A stretch of 64,000 nucleotides of DNA from Methylovorus menthalis (GTDB lineage Bacteria > Pseudomonadota > Gammaproteobacteria > Burkholderiales > Methylophilaceae), in the NCBI RefSeq assembly GCF_020523625.1, contig NZ_JAJAQH010000006.1:682001-746000 (forward strand). The letters are read 5' to 3'. Shown here piece after piece: positions 45,472 to 54,822 of the stretch (position 1 is its first letter; every line of letters begins with the position of its first letter). The position numbers and the translations under genes are program-made. Below the pieces are notes generated by a model. It had not been told where the DNA came from. It did not search any database and saw nothing but the letters and a program-made list of their open reading frames with translations.

Positions 45472-45965
45472 CCAAGATCCAATTTTGTCTAGATTTATCA
45501 GTTATTTATCTACTATCTTTGGAGATCTCAACTTTTTCAATGTGAATTCACATAAATGCTTGAATTTATTTTATAAATCAGCGCAGGCTCGGCTTAGTAG
45601 AGTCATGACCGCCTAAAGCACGCCGGATGCTATAACCGGCGATCACCATCAGCGTTTTCCGCAAGCTATGAGTGCGCCAACCATAGCAGACTGATATGTG
45701 GAATCTCCTTTCCCGCGAAGGTTCCTAAACTCCCGGCTTTAGAGAAGGGCGGTCTAGCTCCAAGCCGCGACTTTGGTGAAAAAATGCTGGACTATCGAAA
45801 TAGGGAATGTGAAGCGCGTTCTGCTCTTGATGAATTCTTTTCAGAGCAGTTTGGATAAAAAAGTAGCCGAAGCTCCTAGAACCGCTATCCCGCTAGATTC
45901 CTCAGCTACGCTGTAACTCTTATCCTTGGTCGCAGGCTTGTAGGGGCCATAGTGTATGGGTTGCC
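45472..45965. other. Gene-free stretch with possible gene remnants
   Basis: No intact gene is seen. On the minus strand about 45590-45700 there is a frame reading YGWRTHSLRKTLMVIAGYS, with a His-x-Leu-Arg pattern like tyrosine recombinases; on the plus strand a frame ending EKMLDYRNRECEARSALDEF stops at 45859. Both lack convincing starts and are too short to assign. The segment is most simply decayed island DNA. Confidence 0.35.
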
Positions 45966-46079
45966 ATGGCTTATGCCATAATCCTGCAAGGTGTAACAGA
46001 ACAAACGTCAGAATATGCAGTCACAAGATTAAGTGCAGCAAGGCTGATTGAGCCGGTTTATGAATCCAGTGAGAGAAAA

Positions 46080-46610
46080 ATGAAATATCTAGTGGCGGTT
46101 TTTTTATGGGTGGCGAGCAATATGGCATATGCAGGAGGATGTAACGAGCTTTACAACCACCAGTTCAATACCTTGCAAGGTGAAAAAATCAACCTGTGTG
46201 ACTATCAGGACAAGCCTATTCTGGTGGTGAACACGGCTAGCAAGTGCGGCTTTACTCCCCAGTTTGAAAAGCTGGAGTCCATGTACAAGCATTACAAATC
46301 CCACGGTTTGCTTGTGATTGGCTTCCCCTCCAATGACTTTAAGCAGGAATTGAGCAGTAACAAGGAGATAGGTGACTTTTGCAAGCAGACCTATGCGGTG
46401 CAGTTCCCCATGGTAGGCAAGACCTCTGTCGTGGGGCCGCAAGCGCATCTCTTCTACAAGCAACTGGCGGCGATTACCAAAGAGCCTCCCATGTGGAATT
46501 TTTACAAATACCTGATATTGCCGAATGCTGAGCAGGTTTATGCCTATAGCAGCGATGTTGAGCCTGAGGCCAGCCAGATCATGAGCAAGCTGAAGCCTTA
46601 CCTGAAGTAA
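46080..46610 (+). CDS. Periplasmic glutathione peroxidase-family protein
   Basis: Thiol peroxidase of the GPx family that reduces hydroperoxides (cysteine type). The active site is VVNTASKCGFTPQFEKLE (peroxidatic Cys); the family motifs GFPSNDF and a WNFYKYLI Trp follow. A signal peptide (MKYLVAVFLWVASNMAYA) places it in the periplasm; most bacterial BtuE-type enzymes lack one. I chose ATG 46080 because it begins that signal peptide; the frame is open to 45966 without good support. About 176 residues. A strong terminator follows. Confidence 0.92.
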   Translation: MKYLVAVFLWVASNMAYAGGCNELYNHQFNTLQGEKINLCDYQDKPILVVNTASKCGFTPQFEKLESMYKHYKSHGLLVIGFPSNDFKQELSSNKEIGDFCKQTYAVQFPMVGKTSVVGPQAHLFYKQLAAITKEPPMWNFYKYLILPNAEQVYAYSSDVEPEASQIMSKLKPYLK

Positions 46611-46635
46611 CGATTCAATAGTTAGCTGTAATGAC

Positions 46636-46668
46636 AAAAGAGGGGCTTGTTTCAAGCCCCTCTTTTTA
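46636..46668 (+). terminator. Rho-independent terminator after the peroxidase gene
   Basis: AAAAGAGGGGCTTG and CAAGCCCCTCTTTTT flank a TTT loop; long perfect stem plus T-run. Confidence 0.92.
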
Positions 46669-46777
46669 TGGGTGAATGGTCTTTATTTCTTCTGTATTCA
46701 ATTACTTATTGGTAGCTCTTCGTTTTTAAGGCGCAGACTTAAACCCTTAAGTGTGGCCGGGGATGTAAAATGCGGAT

Positions 46778-47803
46778 ATGACTGATTCATTAACGCCTTC
46801 CAACGAACCATTTTCCGAGCCGTTTTCTGAGCTGAGTCCAGACCTGGTTCTGGATGCCTTGGAAAGCCAAGGCTTGATGACCGATGGGCGACAATTGGCG
46901 CTCAATAGTTACGAAAACCGCGTTTATCAGGTGGGCATAGAAGATGGTCAGCCAGTGGTGGCCAAGTTTTACCGCCCCAAGCGTTGGGATGATGCGCAGA
47001 TAGGGGAAGAGCATGCGTTTCTGTGCTCTCTGGCAGAGGCCGAAATTCCTGCCGTACCGCCTATGCAGATCAATGGCAAAACGCTGTTTGAATACCGCGG
47101 TTATCGCTTTGCGGTATTTGCGCGTCGAGGTGGCCGCTCACCAGAGCTTGATCAACCGGATGTGCTGAAATGGATGGGGCGTTTTATCGGGCGCATTCAT
47201 GCGCTGGGTGCGCAACAGCCATATGTGCATCGCCCCACGCTCAATATTGAAAGTTTTGGCACGGCTCCCAGTGATTATCTTCTTGAGCATGGCTTTATTC
47301 CGGCAGACCTGGAGCAGCCTTACCGTGCCGTTATCCAGCTCGCGCTGCAAGGTGTAGCCGAATGTTTTGAGCGGGCGGGCAGGGTGGAGCATATTCGTCT
47401 GCATGGGGATTGCCATATGGGCAATGTGCTGTGGACGGATGCCGGTCCCCATTTTGTCGACTTCGATGACAGCCGCATGGGACCTGCCATTCAGGATTTA
47501 TGGATGATGTTGTCCGGCAGTCAGGACGATATGCGTCGTCAGTTGCAATCCTTGCTGGATGGCTATGAAGATTTTTATGATTTCAATCCGACGGAAGTAC
47601 ATCTGATCGAAGCATTGCGTACCCTGAGGCTGATCCACTACGCGGGCTGGCTGGCCATGCGCTGGACCGATCCTGCATTTCCCCGCGTATTCAGCTGGTT
47701 CAATACCCAGCAATACTGGCAAGACCGCATCCTGGAGCTGCGTGAGCAGGTTGCGTTGATGCAAGAACCTCCCATCCTCATCCAGCGCGGTGGCAATTTC
47801 TAG
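46778..47803 (+). CDS. srkA: Stress-response Ser/Thr kinase SrkA (YihE)
   Basis: Kinase of the choline-kinase-like APH fold that protects against stress-induced death in E. coli. It has YENRVYQVGIEDGQPVVAKFYRP (nucleotide-binding strand and Lys), the catalytic loop RLHGDCHMGNVLW and metal-binding FVDFDDSRMGPA. At 341 residues it matches the family. It stands alone, 110 bp after the terminator and 188 bp before fdh4A. Confidence 0.95.
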   Translation: MTDSLTPSNEPFSEPFSELSPDLVLDALESQGLMTDGRQLALNSYENRVYQVGIEDGQPVVAKFYRPKRWDDAQIGEEHAFLCSLAEAEIPAVPPMQINGKTLFEYRGYRFAVFARRGGRSPELDQPDVLKWMGRFIGRIHALGAQQPYVHRPTLNIESFGTAPSDYLLEHGFIPADLEQPYRAVIQLALQGVAECFERAGRVEHIRLHGDCHMGNVLWTDAGPHFVDFDDSRMGPAIQDLWMMLSGSQDDMRRQLQSLLDGYEDFYDFNPTEVHLIEALRTLRLIHYAGWLAMRWTDPAFPRVFSWFNTQQYWQDRILELREQVALMQEPPILIQRGGNF

Positions 47804-47991
47804 CCGTCCACCGGTAGCGTGGCACTCCGAAGCAGTGAGTGGCGTATCTGTGCTGACAACTGTACTGTAAAAATTTCCCTTATCTGTGTCTGCCAATCCT
47901 GATGCGATGATCATAGGATAACCCTATCCCAATCCGGCTGCCGGCTTTGCCCGCGACGGAATCATCGAGTTAACAGGAAGTTTGCCCGCTT

Positions 47992-50295
47992 ATGTCAGAT
48001 AACAAGGTTGTTCGCCATTATCCACACCCGGCTGCTGGTTGGGGCGCATTGAAAAATGTGGCTTTTCAGCTGGTAAATCAACGCATTCCGGCAAAAGGCG
48101 TGATTACCCTGTTGTCGCAAAACCAGCCAGATGGTTTTGACTGCCCAGGATGTGCATGGCCTGACAAAGAGCATACTTCCACCTTTGAATTTTGTGAAAA
48201 CGGCGTTAAGGCAGTGGCTGCCGAAGCCACTGCCAAGCGTGTCACCCCTGAGTTCTTTGCCAAGCACACTGTCGCCGAACTCATGGAGTGGAGCGATTTC
48301 AAGCTGGAAGACCAGGGTCGCCTCACTAACCCCATGCGCTACGATAGCGCTACGGACAAATACGTACCGCTGGAGTGGGACGAAGCCTATGCCATGATTG
48401 GCCGTCAGCTGAACACGATTTCTCATGCAGATCAGGCCGTGTTTTACACGTCTGGCCGTGCTAGCAACGAAGCGGCTTTCCTCTATCAGCTGTTTGGCCG
48501 TGAATTCGGTACCAATAACTTCCCCGATTGCTCGAACATGTGTCATGAGTCTACCAGCGTCGGCCTGCCGGAAATGGTGGGCATCGGCAAAGGCAGCGTG
48601 ACGCTGGAGGACTTTGAGCATACCGACACCTTGTTGCTGTTTGGGCATAACCCAGCCACCAATCATCCTCGCATGCTGGGCGAACTGCGCGAGTGTGCTC
48701 GCCGTGGCGCCAAGATCGTTTCCATCAATCCATTGCGTGAGCGCGGCCTGGAAAAGTTTGCTGATCCACAAAGCCTGCTTGAAATGGTCACCTTTGGTGG
48801 CACCAAGATCAGTGAAGTGTATATCCAGCCCAAGCTGGGCGGCGACTTGGCCTTTGTCAAAGGCCTTATCAAATACCTGATCGAGTGGGATGACCAGGCC
48901 CAAGCCACGGGCAGCAAGCGTGTGCTTGATGTCGATTTCCTGGATGAACATACCCATGGGTTTGACAGTTTTGCTGCCGATATTCGTGCAGAAAGCTGGG
49001 AGCCTATCCTGGAAGAGTCTGGTGTCAGTCGAGAGCATATCGAATCCGTTGCGAATATCTATGCGGCCGGTGAACGTGTCATTGCTACCTGGGGCATGGG
49101 CATTACCCAGCACAAGCATTCGGTTGCCACCATTCAGATGATCACTAACCTGATGCTGCTGCGCGGCAATATCGGCAAGCCCGGTGCTGGCCTGTGTCCG
49201 ATGCGCGGCCATAGCAATGTGCAGGGCAATCGCACCATTGGTATCTACGAAAAGCCATCCAACGCTTTCCTGGATAGCCTGGGCACGGTGTACAACTTTG
49301 AGCCGCCACGCAAGCACGGCCACGATGTGGTGAGTGCCATTCGCGGCATGCTGGATGGTGACGTCAAGATATTCATCAGCTTGGGCGGCAATTTCTCGAT
49401 TGCGACCCCGGATACTGATCGCACCTGGCAAGGTCTGCGCAACTGCGACCTGACTGTACAGATTTCTACCAAGCTCAATCGTACCAACCTGGTGCACGGC
49501 AAAGATGCGCTGATACTGCCATGCCTGGGCCGTACCGAGGTCGATATGCAGGCTGCTGGCGCGCAAGGCGTGACGGTAGAAGACTCCATGAGCATGGTGC
49601 ACATCTCCTATGGCATGAACAAGCCAGCTTCGCCGCATATCAAGTCCGAGCCTGCGATTGTGGCGGGCATTGCCCATGCCACCCTGAAGAACAGCAAAAC
49701 CCCATGGCTTTGGTATGTGGAAGATTACAGCCGCATTCGCAATGACATTGAGCGTGTGCTGCCTGATTTTGCCCAGTACAACCAACGCATCAAGGAGCCA
49801 GGCGGCTTCCGTCTGCCAGTGCCTTCTTATGACCGTGTCTGGCGTACCGCCACTGGCAAGGCCGAGTTCCGCGTACATGCCATTCCCCGCGACCTGCCTA
49901 TCCACAAGGCACGTGAGCAGTTTGGCAGCAAGGTATTCAACCTGATGACCACGCGTTCGCATGACCAGTACAACACCACGATTTACGGGCTGGATGATCG
50001 CTATCGCGGTATTTTTGGCGAACGTCGCGTCGTCTTCGTCAATAAGGAAGATCTGGTTGAGCATGGCCTGAAGGCAGGTGAGTATGTTGATCTGGTCAGT
50101 GTCTGGCAGGATGGTATTACCCGCCGGGCAGACCGCTTCCTGCTGGTGGAATATGACATTCCACGTGGTTGCCTGGGTGGTTATTACCCAGAGACCAACA
50201 ATCTGGTGCCATTGGAAAGCGTGGCGGATATTTCGCATACCCCCACCTCCAAATCGGTACCGGTGCTGATGGAGCCGCATCGTGCAGCCGCTTAG
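47992..50295 (+). CDS. Fdh4-type formate dehydrogenase / FdhF-YdeP-family molybdoenzyme
   Basis: A 767-residue molybdopterin oxidoreductase of the FdhF/YdeP family. The N-terminal GFDCPGCAWPD and the motifs PDCSNMCHESTSVG and LFGHNPATNHPRM lie in the cofactor-binding core; the C-terminal MopB domain includes RSHDQYNTTIYG and ETNNLVPL. No selenocysteine codon is apparent. In Methylorubrum extorquens the homologous Fdh4A is needed for growth on C1 compounds, and this supports naming it an Fdh4-like formate dehydrogenase; other members are acid-stress oxidoreductases. Its end overlaps the next small gene by 14 bp. Confidence 0.87.
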   Translation: MSDNKVVRHYPHPAAGWGALKNVAFQLVNQRIPAKGVITLLSQNQPDGFDCPGCAWPDKEHTSTFEFCENGVKAVAAEATAKRVTPEFFAKHTVAELMEWSDFKLEDQGRLTNPMRYDSATDKYVPLEWDEAYAMIGRQLNTISHADQAVFYTSGRASNEAAFLYQLFGREFGTNNFPDCSNMCHESTSVGLPEMVGIGKGSVTLEDFEHTDTLLLFGHNPATNHPRMLGELRECARRGAKIVSINPLRERGLEKFADPQSLLEMVTFGGTKISEVYIQPKLGGDLAFVKGLIKYLIEWDDQAQATGSKRVLDVDFLDEHTHGFDSFAADIRAESWEPILEESGVSREHIESVANIYAAGERVIATWGMGITQHKHSVATIQMITNLMLLRGNIGKPGAGLCPMRGHSNVQGNRTIGIYEKPSNAFLDSLGTVYNFEPPRKHGHDVVSAIRGMLDGDVKIFISLGGNFSIATPDTDRTWQGLRNCDLTVQISTKLNRTNLVHGKDALILPCLGRTEVDMQAAGAQGVTVEDSMSMVHISYGMNKPASPHIKSEPAIVAGIAHATLKNSKTPWLWYVEDYSRIRNDIERVLPDFAQYNQRIKEPGGFRLPVPSYDRVWRTATGKAEFRVHAIPRDLPIHKAREQFGSKVFNLMTTRSHDQYNTTIYGLDDRYRGIFGERRVVFVNKEDLVEHGLKAGEYVDLVSVWQDGITRRADRFLLVEYDIPRGCLGGYYPETNNLVPLESVADISHTPTSKSVPVLMEPHRAAA

Positions 50296-50554
50296 GGTAG
50301 AAACGGCCCAGGAAGTCGAGTTTTTCCTGAGCGCATTGCTTGGCGACATGCTGGCTGAGACGCAGCGCGGTCGCAAGACTATCCCCATGGCTGCCTTGTG
50401 CAAGCGCTTGAGTGTTCGCATGAGCACCTTGCAGCGCCATCTCACCAGTCTTGCCGAGCATGGTGTGGTGACGGTGCATTGCGATGATGCCGGTCGCTGG
50501 ACCACAGAACTTACTGCTTATGGCATGAGCTTGTTCGACCAACTCGCTGCCTGA
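50282..50554 (+). CDS. Small winged-helix-like partner of the Fdh4-type enzyme (GTG start)
   Basis: A 90-residue basic protein starting at GTG 50282, with GGAG at 50271-50274, inside the last codons of the dehydrogenase gene. The middle reads TIPMAALCKRLSVRMSTLQRHLTSLAEHGVV, the shape of a winged helix-turn-helix. The M. extorquens enzyme gene is followed by a short fdh4B; equivalence is likely by position but I cannot prove it by sequence. It could act as a chaperone, a regulator or a redox-enzyme subunit. Translational coupling argues for work on the same enzyme. Confidence 0.72.
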   Translation: MQPLRVETAQEVEFFLSALLGDMLAETQRGRKTIPMAALCKRLSVRMSTLQRHLTSLAEHGVVTVHCDDAGRWTTELTAYGMSLFDQLAA

Positions 50555-50586
50555 GCAAGGCAGCGCAAGCTGCACGGCGTAAAAAT

Positions 50587-50607
50587 CCCTGCCGGGCGGG
50601 CAGGGAC
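50587..50607 (-). terminator. Hairpin oriented to stop minus-strand transcription
   Basis: TCCCTGCC and GGCAGGGA form a perfect 8-bp stem around 5 nt. The five A (50582-50586) on its left are a T-run only for a minus-strand transcript, although the flanking genes are on the plus strand. Confidence 0.4.
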
Positions 50608-50646
50608 TAGGGTATATTAAGCCGTCCCCGGCCACCCTATATACCC

Positions 50647-52062
50647 ATGAAGTTATACGTCACCGTCGCTACTCGCATTCGTGCATTAATCGATGAGAGC
50701 GTGCTGCGCCCTGGCGACAAAGTCTTTTCGGTGCGTGAGGCGAGCCTGAAATACAAGGTCAGCATCAGCACGGTCATCAAGGCCTACGAGCTGCTGGAGC
50801 AAGAAGGCGTGATCTATAGCCATCCGCAGTCTGGCTATTATGTATCCCAGCGTCAGCCATCATCACGTAAACCAAATGCGGCTGCCGCACCCGCACGACA
50901 GCTCACTCAAGTAGAGCTGGTGCTGTCCACGCTGCGCTCCATTCGTGAGTCCGGCACCATTCCCTTGGGCTCCCCTTTTCCTGATGCCCAGCTGTTCCCC
51001 GTCAAGAAAATCCGCCAGTACGAAAACGCCCTGAATGCCGATAATGGCGACTGGGGTGTGCTGAATGATCTGCCGCCTGGCAATGAAGGCCTGCGGCAAC
51101 AGATTGCCAAGCGCTATCTGGATGTCGGTATGGATGTCTCGCCGCGCGATATCGTGATTACCCACGGGGCGACGGAAGCGATCAGCCTTTGCCTGCAGGC
51201 CGTCGCCAAGGCGGGCGATACCATTGCGGTAGAGGCACCCGGTTATTACGCGCTGGCCAATGCCGTGGAGCGCATGGGCATGAAAGTGGCTGAGGTACGC
51301 ACGCATCCGGAGGAGGGCATGGAGCTGGATGCCTTGCAGGCGCTGATGGAAAACGTGCAGATTGCCGCCGTGTTGCTGACCGCCAACTTCCAGAATCCAC
51401 AAGGTTCGGTGATGCCGGATGCCAAGAAGCAGGCCCTGGTCAATCTGCTGGCGGCGAAGCGCATTCCGCTGATTGAAGATGACGTTTATCAGGAGCTGTA
51501 TTTTGGCGATGCGCCACCGTTACCGATCAAGGCTTATGATAGGGAAGGGCTGGTGCTGCATTGCGCTTCGTTTTCCAAGTCTCTCGCCCCGGGCTATCAG
51601 GTAGGCTGGACGCTGCCGGGGCTATACCGCGAGAAAGTGGAAAAGCTGATGTTCCTCAATAGCCTGTCCATTCCCTCCGCCCCGCAGATCGCGATTGCCA
51701 AATTCATGAAGCGCAGCAGCCATGCCATGCATTTGCGGCATTTGCGGCACATGCTGAAATCCAACTACGTGCTGATCAAGGCGGCGATTGAAGCGCACTT
51801 TCCTGCGGGCACCCGTATCTCTCACCCCGGGGGTGGCTATGTTGTCTGGCTGGAATTGCCTGTGGGCGTGGATGCCCTGGATCTGTACGGCTTATGTATT
51901 GCGAAGGGAATATCCATTGCCCCCGGCGCCTTGTTTAGCCGCCGGGGGGAGTTGCGCAACTTTATTCGGCTTAACTTCAGTCACCCCTGGACGCCGACGA
52001 TAGAGATGGCGGTGAAAGAGGTAGGCGCACTGGCGTGCGGACTGCTGGCGGCCCAGCCTTAA
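50647..52062 (+). CDS. MocR-type GntR/aminotransferase fusion regulator
   Basis: A 471-residue regulator with an N-terminal GntR winged helix (LRPGDKVFSVREASLKYKVS, then TVIKAYELLEQEGVIYSH) joined to a class I aminotransferase-like domain that binds pyridoxal phosphate. The PLP lysine lies in CASFSKSLAPGYQVGW. In this family PLP or an amino-acid adduct controls DNA binding, and many members regulate neighbouring metabolic genes. It lies 92 bp after the small dehydrogenase partner, with a hairpin in between. Target and ligand are unknown. Confidence 0.92.
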   Translation: MKLYVTVATRIRALIDESVLRPGDKVFSVREASLKYKVSISTVIKAYELLEQEGVIYSHPQSGYYVSQRQPSSRKPNAAAAPARQLTQVELVLSTLRSIRESGTIPLGSPFPDAQLFPVKKIRQYENALNADNGDWGVLNDLPPGNEGLRQQIAKRYLDVGMDVSPRDIVITHGATEAISLCLQAVAKAGDTIAVEAPGYYALANAVERMGMKVAEVRTHPEEGMELDALQALMENVQIAAVLLTANFQNPQGSVMPDAKKQALVNLLAAKRIPLIEDDVYQELYFGDAPPLPIKAYDREGLVLHCASFSKSLAPGYQVGWTLPGLYREKVEKLMFLNSLSIPSAPQIAIAKFMKRSSHAMHLRHLRHMLKSNYVLIKAAIEAHFPAGTRISHPGGGYVVWLELPVGVDALDLYGLCIAKGISIAPGALFSRRGELRNFIRLNFSHPWTPTIEMAVKEVGALACGLLAAQP

Positions 52063-52083
52063 ACGTCACTCTTGCATCCGCCC

Positions 52084-54822
52084 TTAAAACGCCAGTGTTT
52101 CAAATTTGTCTGCAGGCACGGCGGGCGAGAACCAGTAGCCTTGTCCGTAATCGCAACCAGCCGCTTTCAGCAGGGCGCATTGCTCTTCCGTTTCTATCCC
52201 TTCTGCAATCACGCTTAAGCCCAGCTTGTGTGCCATGGCAATGATGGATTCACACAAGGCAAGATCATCTGGCTGCGTGGAGATATTGCGCACAAAGGAT
52301 TGGTCGATCTTGATGTAATCAATATCAAACCGGCGCAGATAAGCCAATGAGGAATAGCCGGTGCCAAAGTCATCCAGCGCGACCTGAATCCCGGCATCGC
52401 GAAACGCCAGCAGCTTTTTGGAGACATTATGGCTGGTATCCAGCAGCAGCCCCTCGGTGATTTCGACTACCAGACTTTGCCCAGCCAACCCCAGTTGTTT
52501 CATGTAATCCAGCCAGTGATCGTGCGTGGAACTATCGTTCTTGAACTGGACGGGCGATTTGTTAACGCTGATCTGGAAATGCGAGCCGCGTTGCAATTGC
52601 CATTTCTTGACCTGCAGCATGGATTGCTCAAACACCCAGTCACCTATCTCCATGATCAGGCCGGTTTCTTCGGCGATAGGGATGAATTCGGCAGGGCTGA
52701 CCATGCCGCGCTGGGGATGATGCCAGCGCAATAGCGCCTCGGCTTTTTCGATGGTGCCGCTGGCGAGGTGAATGATGGGCTGGTAGTGCACTTGGAGCTG
52801 CTTGTCCTGCAGGGCCAGTCGCAGGTCATTGGTGATTAGCATTTTCTGGTGGGCGGCCTGCTGCATGGAGGGCGTAAAGTAGCTGATGCGGTTTCTGCCA
52901 CTGGCTTTGGCAGAGTACATCGCCTGGTCCACATTTTTGAGCAGGTTGTCTATGCTGTTGGCGTCCGTGGGGTAGAGCGTTATGCCCATGCTGGCAGAAA
53001 CAAAGGCAATGTCTTCTCCCAGTTTGAATGATTCACTGAGCTTGCCCAGGATGCCTTGGGCAATCCGGTCAATGCTGTTCAAGTCTTCCAGTTCGCTCAG
53101 AATGACAATGAACTCATCCCCACCGAGCCGCGCCACGGTATCGGTGTCACGTACGCAATGATTTATACGGCGGGCGGCTTCCTGCAGCAGCTGGTCACCT
53201 TTGTCATGCCCCAGAGTATCGTTGACCTCCTTGAAATGATCCAGATCCAGAAAAAGCAGGGCGAGAGGGTGGTCAAGGCGATTGGATTTCTTGATTTCTT
53301 GCGCGAGCCTGTCATAAAACATCCGGCGGTTGGGAAGCTCGGTAAGTTGATCAAAGTTAGCCTGCCTCCAGACCAGGTTTTCTGACTCCTTCAGCTTGCT
53401 GATGTCGGTATGCGTGCCCACCATACGCAACGGTCGGCCATCGGCAGCCCAATCGACCACCATGCCACGCGCCAGTATCCATTTCCAGCTGCCATCTTTG
53501 CATAACAGGCGATGCTCATTGATATATTGCGAGGTTTCCCCATTCATGTATTTTTCCAGGTCAGTGACGACCCGGTATACATCTTCCGGGTGAATCCGTT
53601 CTTTCCAGGCTTCCAATTCCGGGCCCAATTCCCAGTCTTCCAGCCCCAGCATGCTTTTCAAGCGCGATGAGCGTATTACCTCATTTTTTTCGATATCCCA
53701 ATCCCAGACGCCATCGCCGGAGCCCTCCAGTGCAAATTTCCAGCGCTGCTCGCTCAAGGTGAGTTCCTTGTGCATCACTCGCATGGTTTTCAGCGTCTGC
53801 GTACGATAGGCAAACAGGCGGCTCAGCAAATAAAGCAGCACGCTGAGCGCCAGACCCGCACCAGCGATCAGGCTGGAGCGATGCCTATCCAGTGCTGCCT
53901 CGAAGTCCGGCTTGGAGGCAATGTGGACGTTCCACACGCGACCATGTATTTCCAGATGTCTGGAAGACTCATATTGAGGGGTTTTTACTTTATCCGCCCC
54001 GGGGTTCTGATATACAGGCAGCGTGGTCACAGCGTCCGAAATATCGGTAATGCGGATCGCAAGTTGCGAAACTTCCTGCTGAAATATTTCCCCCATCAGG
54101 GTTGCAATATCAAAACTGGAAAATACCCAGCCTTCGATATTGTGTTCACGTTCCTCAAGAGACTGACCTCGCATCCTGTTGGAATAGACGGGCAAGATCA
54201 TGTCCAGCGTGGCGATATTGGAGGCGCGGTTTTGCCGCATGATGGGCTGGGTCAGGTGGGTATTGGCATCCCTTAGTGCTCGCGTGAAAGCATTAAATCG
54301 GCTGGCTGGGGCTTTAATATCCTGTCGGATGCATGGATCACTGCCAGAAAAGGGCTGACTGTATACCACCGGAATGTGGAGTGCTTCATCATGATGTTGG
54401 GTAATGGGCTCTGATAGTGCCTTGCGCGAGCGTGTTGATGGCGTTGGTGTACGCTCAATCCGCGCAAATGCAACACATAGCAAACCTTGATGATTATCCA
54501 GATTCTTCAGGCTTTCCGTGTAGGCAAGAAACTCTTCTTCCTCTACGGAGTTGGACGCCATGAAAAGGCTTTGGACACCGCGCAGCATGCGATCCTGCAC
54601 GGCAAGATATTGTTCAAGCTGATTCACCACCAACTGAGACTTCAAGCCAAACTCCGCCTCAAGCTTGAGGGATTCCTGCTCTCTGGATTGATGCCATAGC
54701 TGATAGGTCACGCCGAGACCAATCAGCAAGATCAGCCATGGCCAGAGTTTCCCATCTCCGCCCCAGGGTTTGATTTTGCTGACTTTGTGAAGCAGTGACT
54801 TGTCTGACGGTTGTGTGCCCAT
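52084..54822 (-). CDS. CHASE-PAS-GGDEF-EAL membrane sensor for cyclic-di-GMP
   Basis: A 912-residue protein. A first membrane helix (about residues 27-43) is followed by an extracytoplasmic CHASE-type domain (about 75-300, with ARIERTP and RASNIATLDMILPVY), then a second helix (about 318-338). A PAS/PAC unit (365-490) leads to GGDEF with an intact catalytic motif (RLGGDEF) and RDTD I-site five residues upstream. A C-terminal EAL domain has EALLRWHHP and DDFGTGYSSL. Both enzyme sites look intact, so it may switch between synthesis and hydrolysis of cyclic-di-GMP. It is convergent with the MocR-type gene. Confidence 0.94.
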   Translation of the reverse strand: MGTQPSDKSLLHKVSKIKPWGGDGKLWPWLILLIGLGVTYQLWHQSREQESLKLEAEFGLKSQLVVNQLEQYLAVQDRMLRGVQSLFMASNSVEEEEFLAYTESLKNLDNHQGLLCVAFARIERTPTPSTRSRKALSEPITQHHDEALHIPVVYSQPFSGSDPCIRQDIKAPASRFNAFTRALRDANTHLTQPIMRQNRASNIATLDMILPVYSNRMRGQSLEEREHNIEGWVFSSFDIATLMGEIFQQEVSQLAIRITDISDAVTTLPVYQNPGADKVKTPQYESSRHLEIHGRVWNVHIASKPDFEAALDRHRSSLIAGAGLALSVLLYLLSRLFAYRTQTLKTMRVMHKELTLSEQRWKFALEGSGDGVWDWDIEKNEVIRSSRLKSMLGLEDWELGPELEAWKERIHPEDVYRVVTDLEKYMNGETSQYINEHRLLCKDGSWKWILARGMVVDWAADGRPLRMVGTHTDISKLKESENLVWRQANFDQLTELPNRRMFYDRLAQEIKKSNRLDHPLALLFLDLDHFKEVNDTLGHDKGDQLLQEAARRINHCVRDTDTVARLGGDEFIVILSELEDLNSIDRIAQGILGKLSESFKLGEDIAFVSASMGITLYPTDANSIDNLLKNVDQAMYSAKASGRNRISYFTPSMQQAAHQKMLITNDLRLALQDKQLQVHYQPIIHLASGTIEKAEALLRWHHPQRGMVSPAEFIPIAEETGLIMEIGDWVFEQSMLQVKKWQLQRGSHFQISVNKSPVQFKNDSSTHDHWLDYMKQLGLAGQSLVVEITEGLLLDTSHNVSKKLLAFRDAGIQVALDDFGTGYSSLAYLRRFDIDYIKIDQSFVRNISTQPDDLALCESIIAMAHKLGLSVIAEGIETEEQCALLKAAGCDYGQGYWFSPAVPADKFETLAF

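Noticed and set aside
47995-50505. A very long open frame (836 codons) on the minus strand across the dehydrogenase gene
   Set aside because: It is the mirror of a well-recognised molybdoenzyme. Its product has no family features. Long antisense frames are common opposite GC-biased codons.
52084-54822. Degenerate cyclic-di-GMP enzyme
   Set aside because: The GGDEF, I-site and EAL motifs all appear intact, so I do not call it degenerate.
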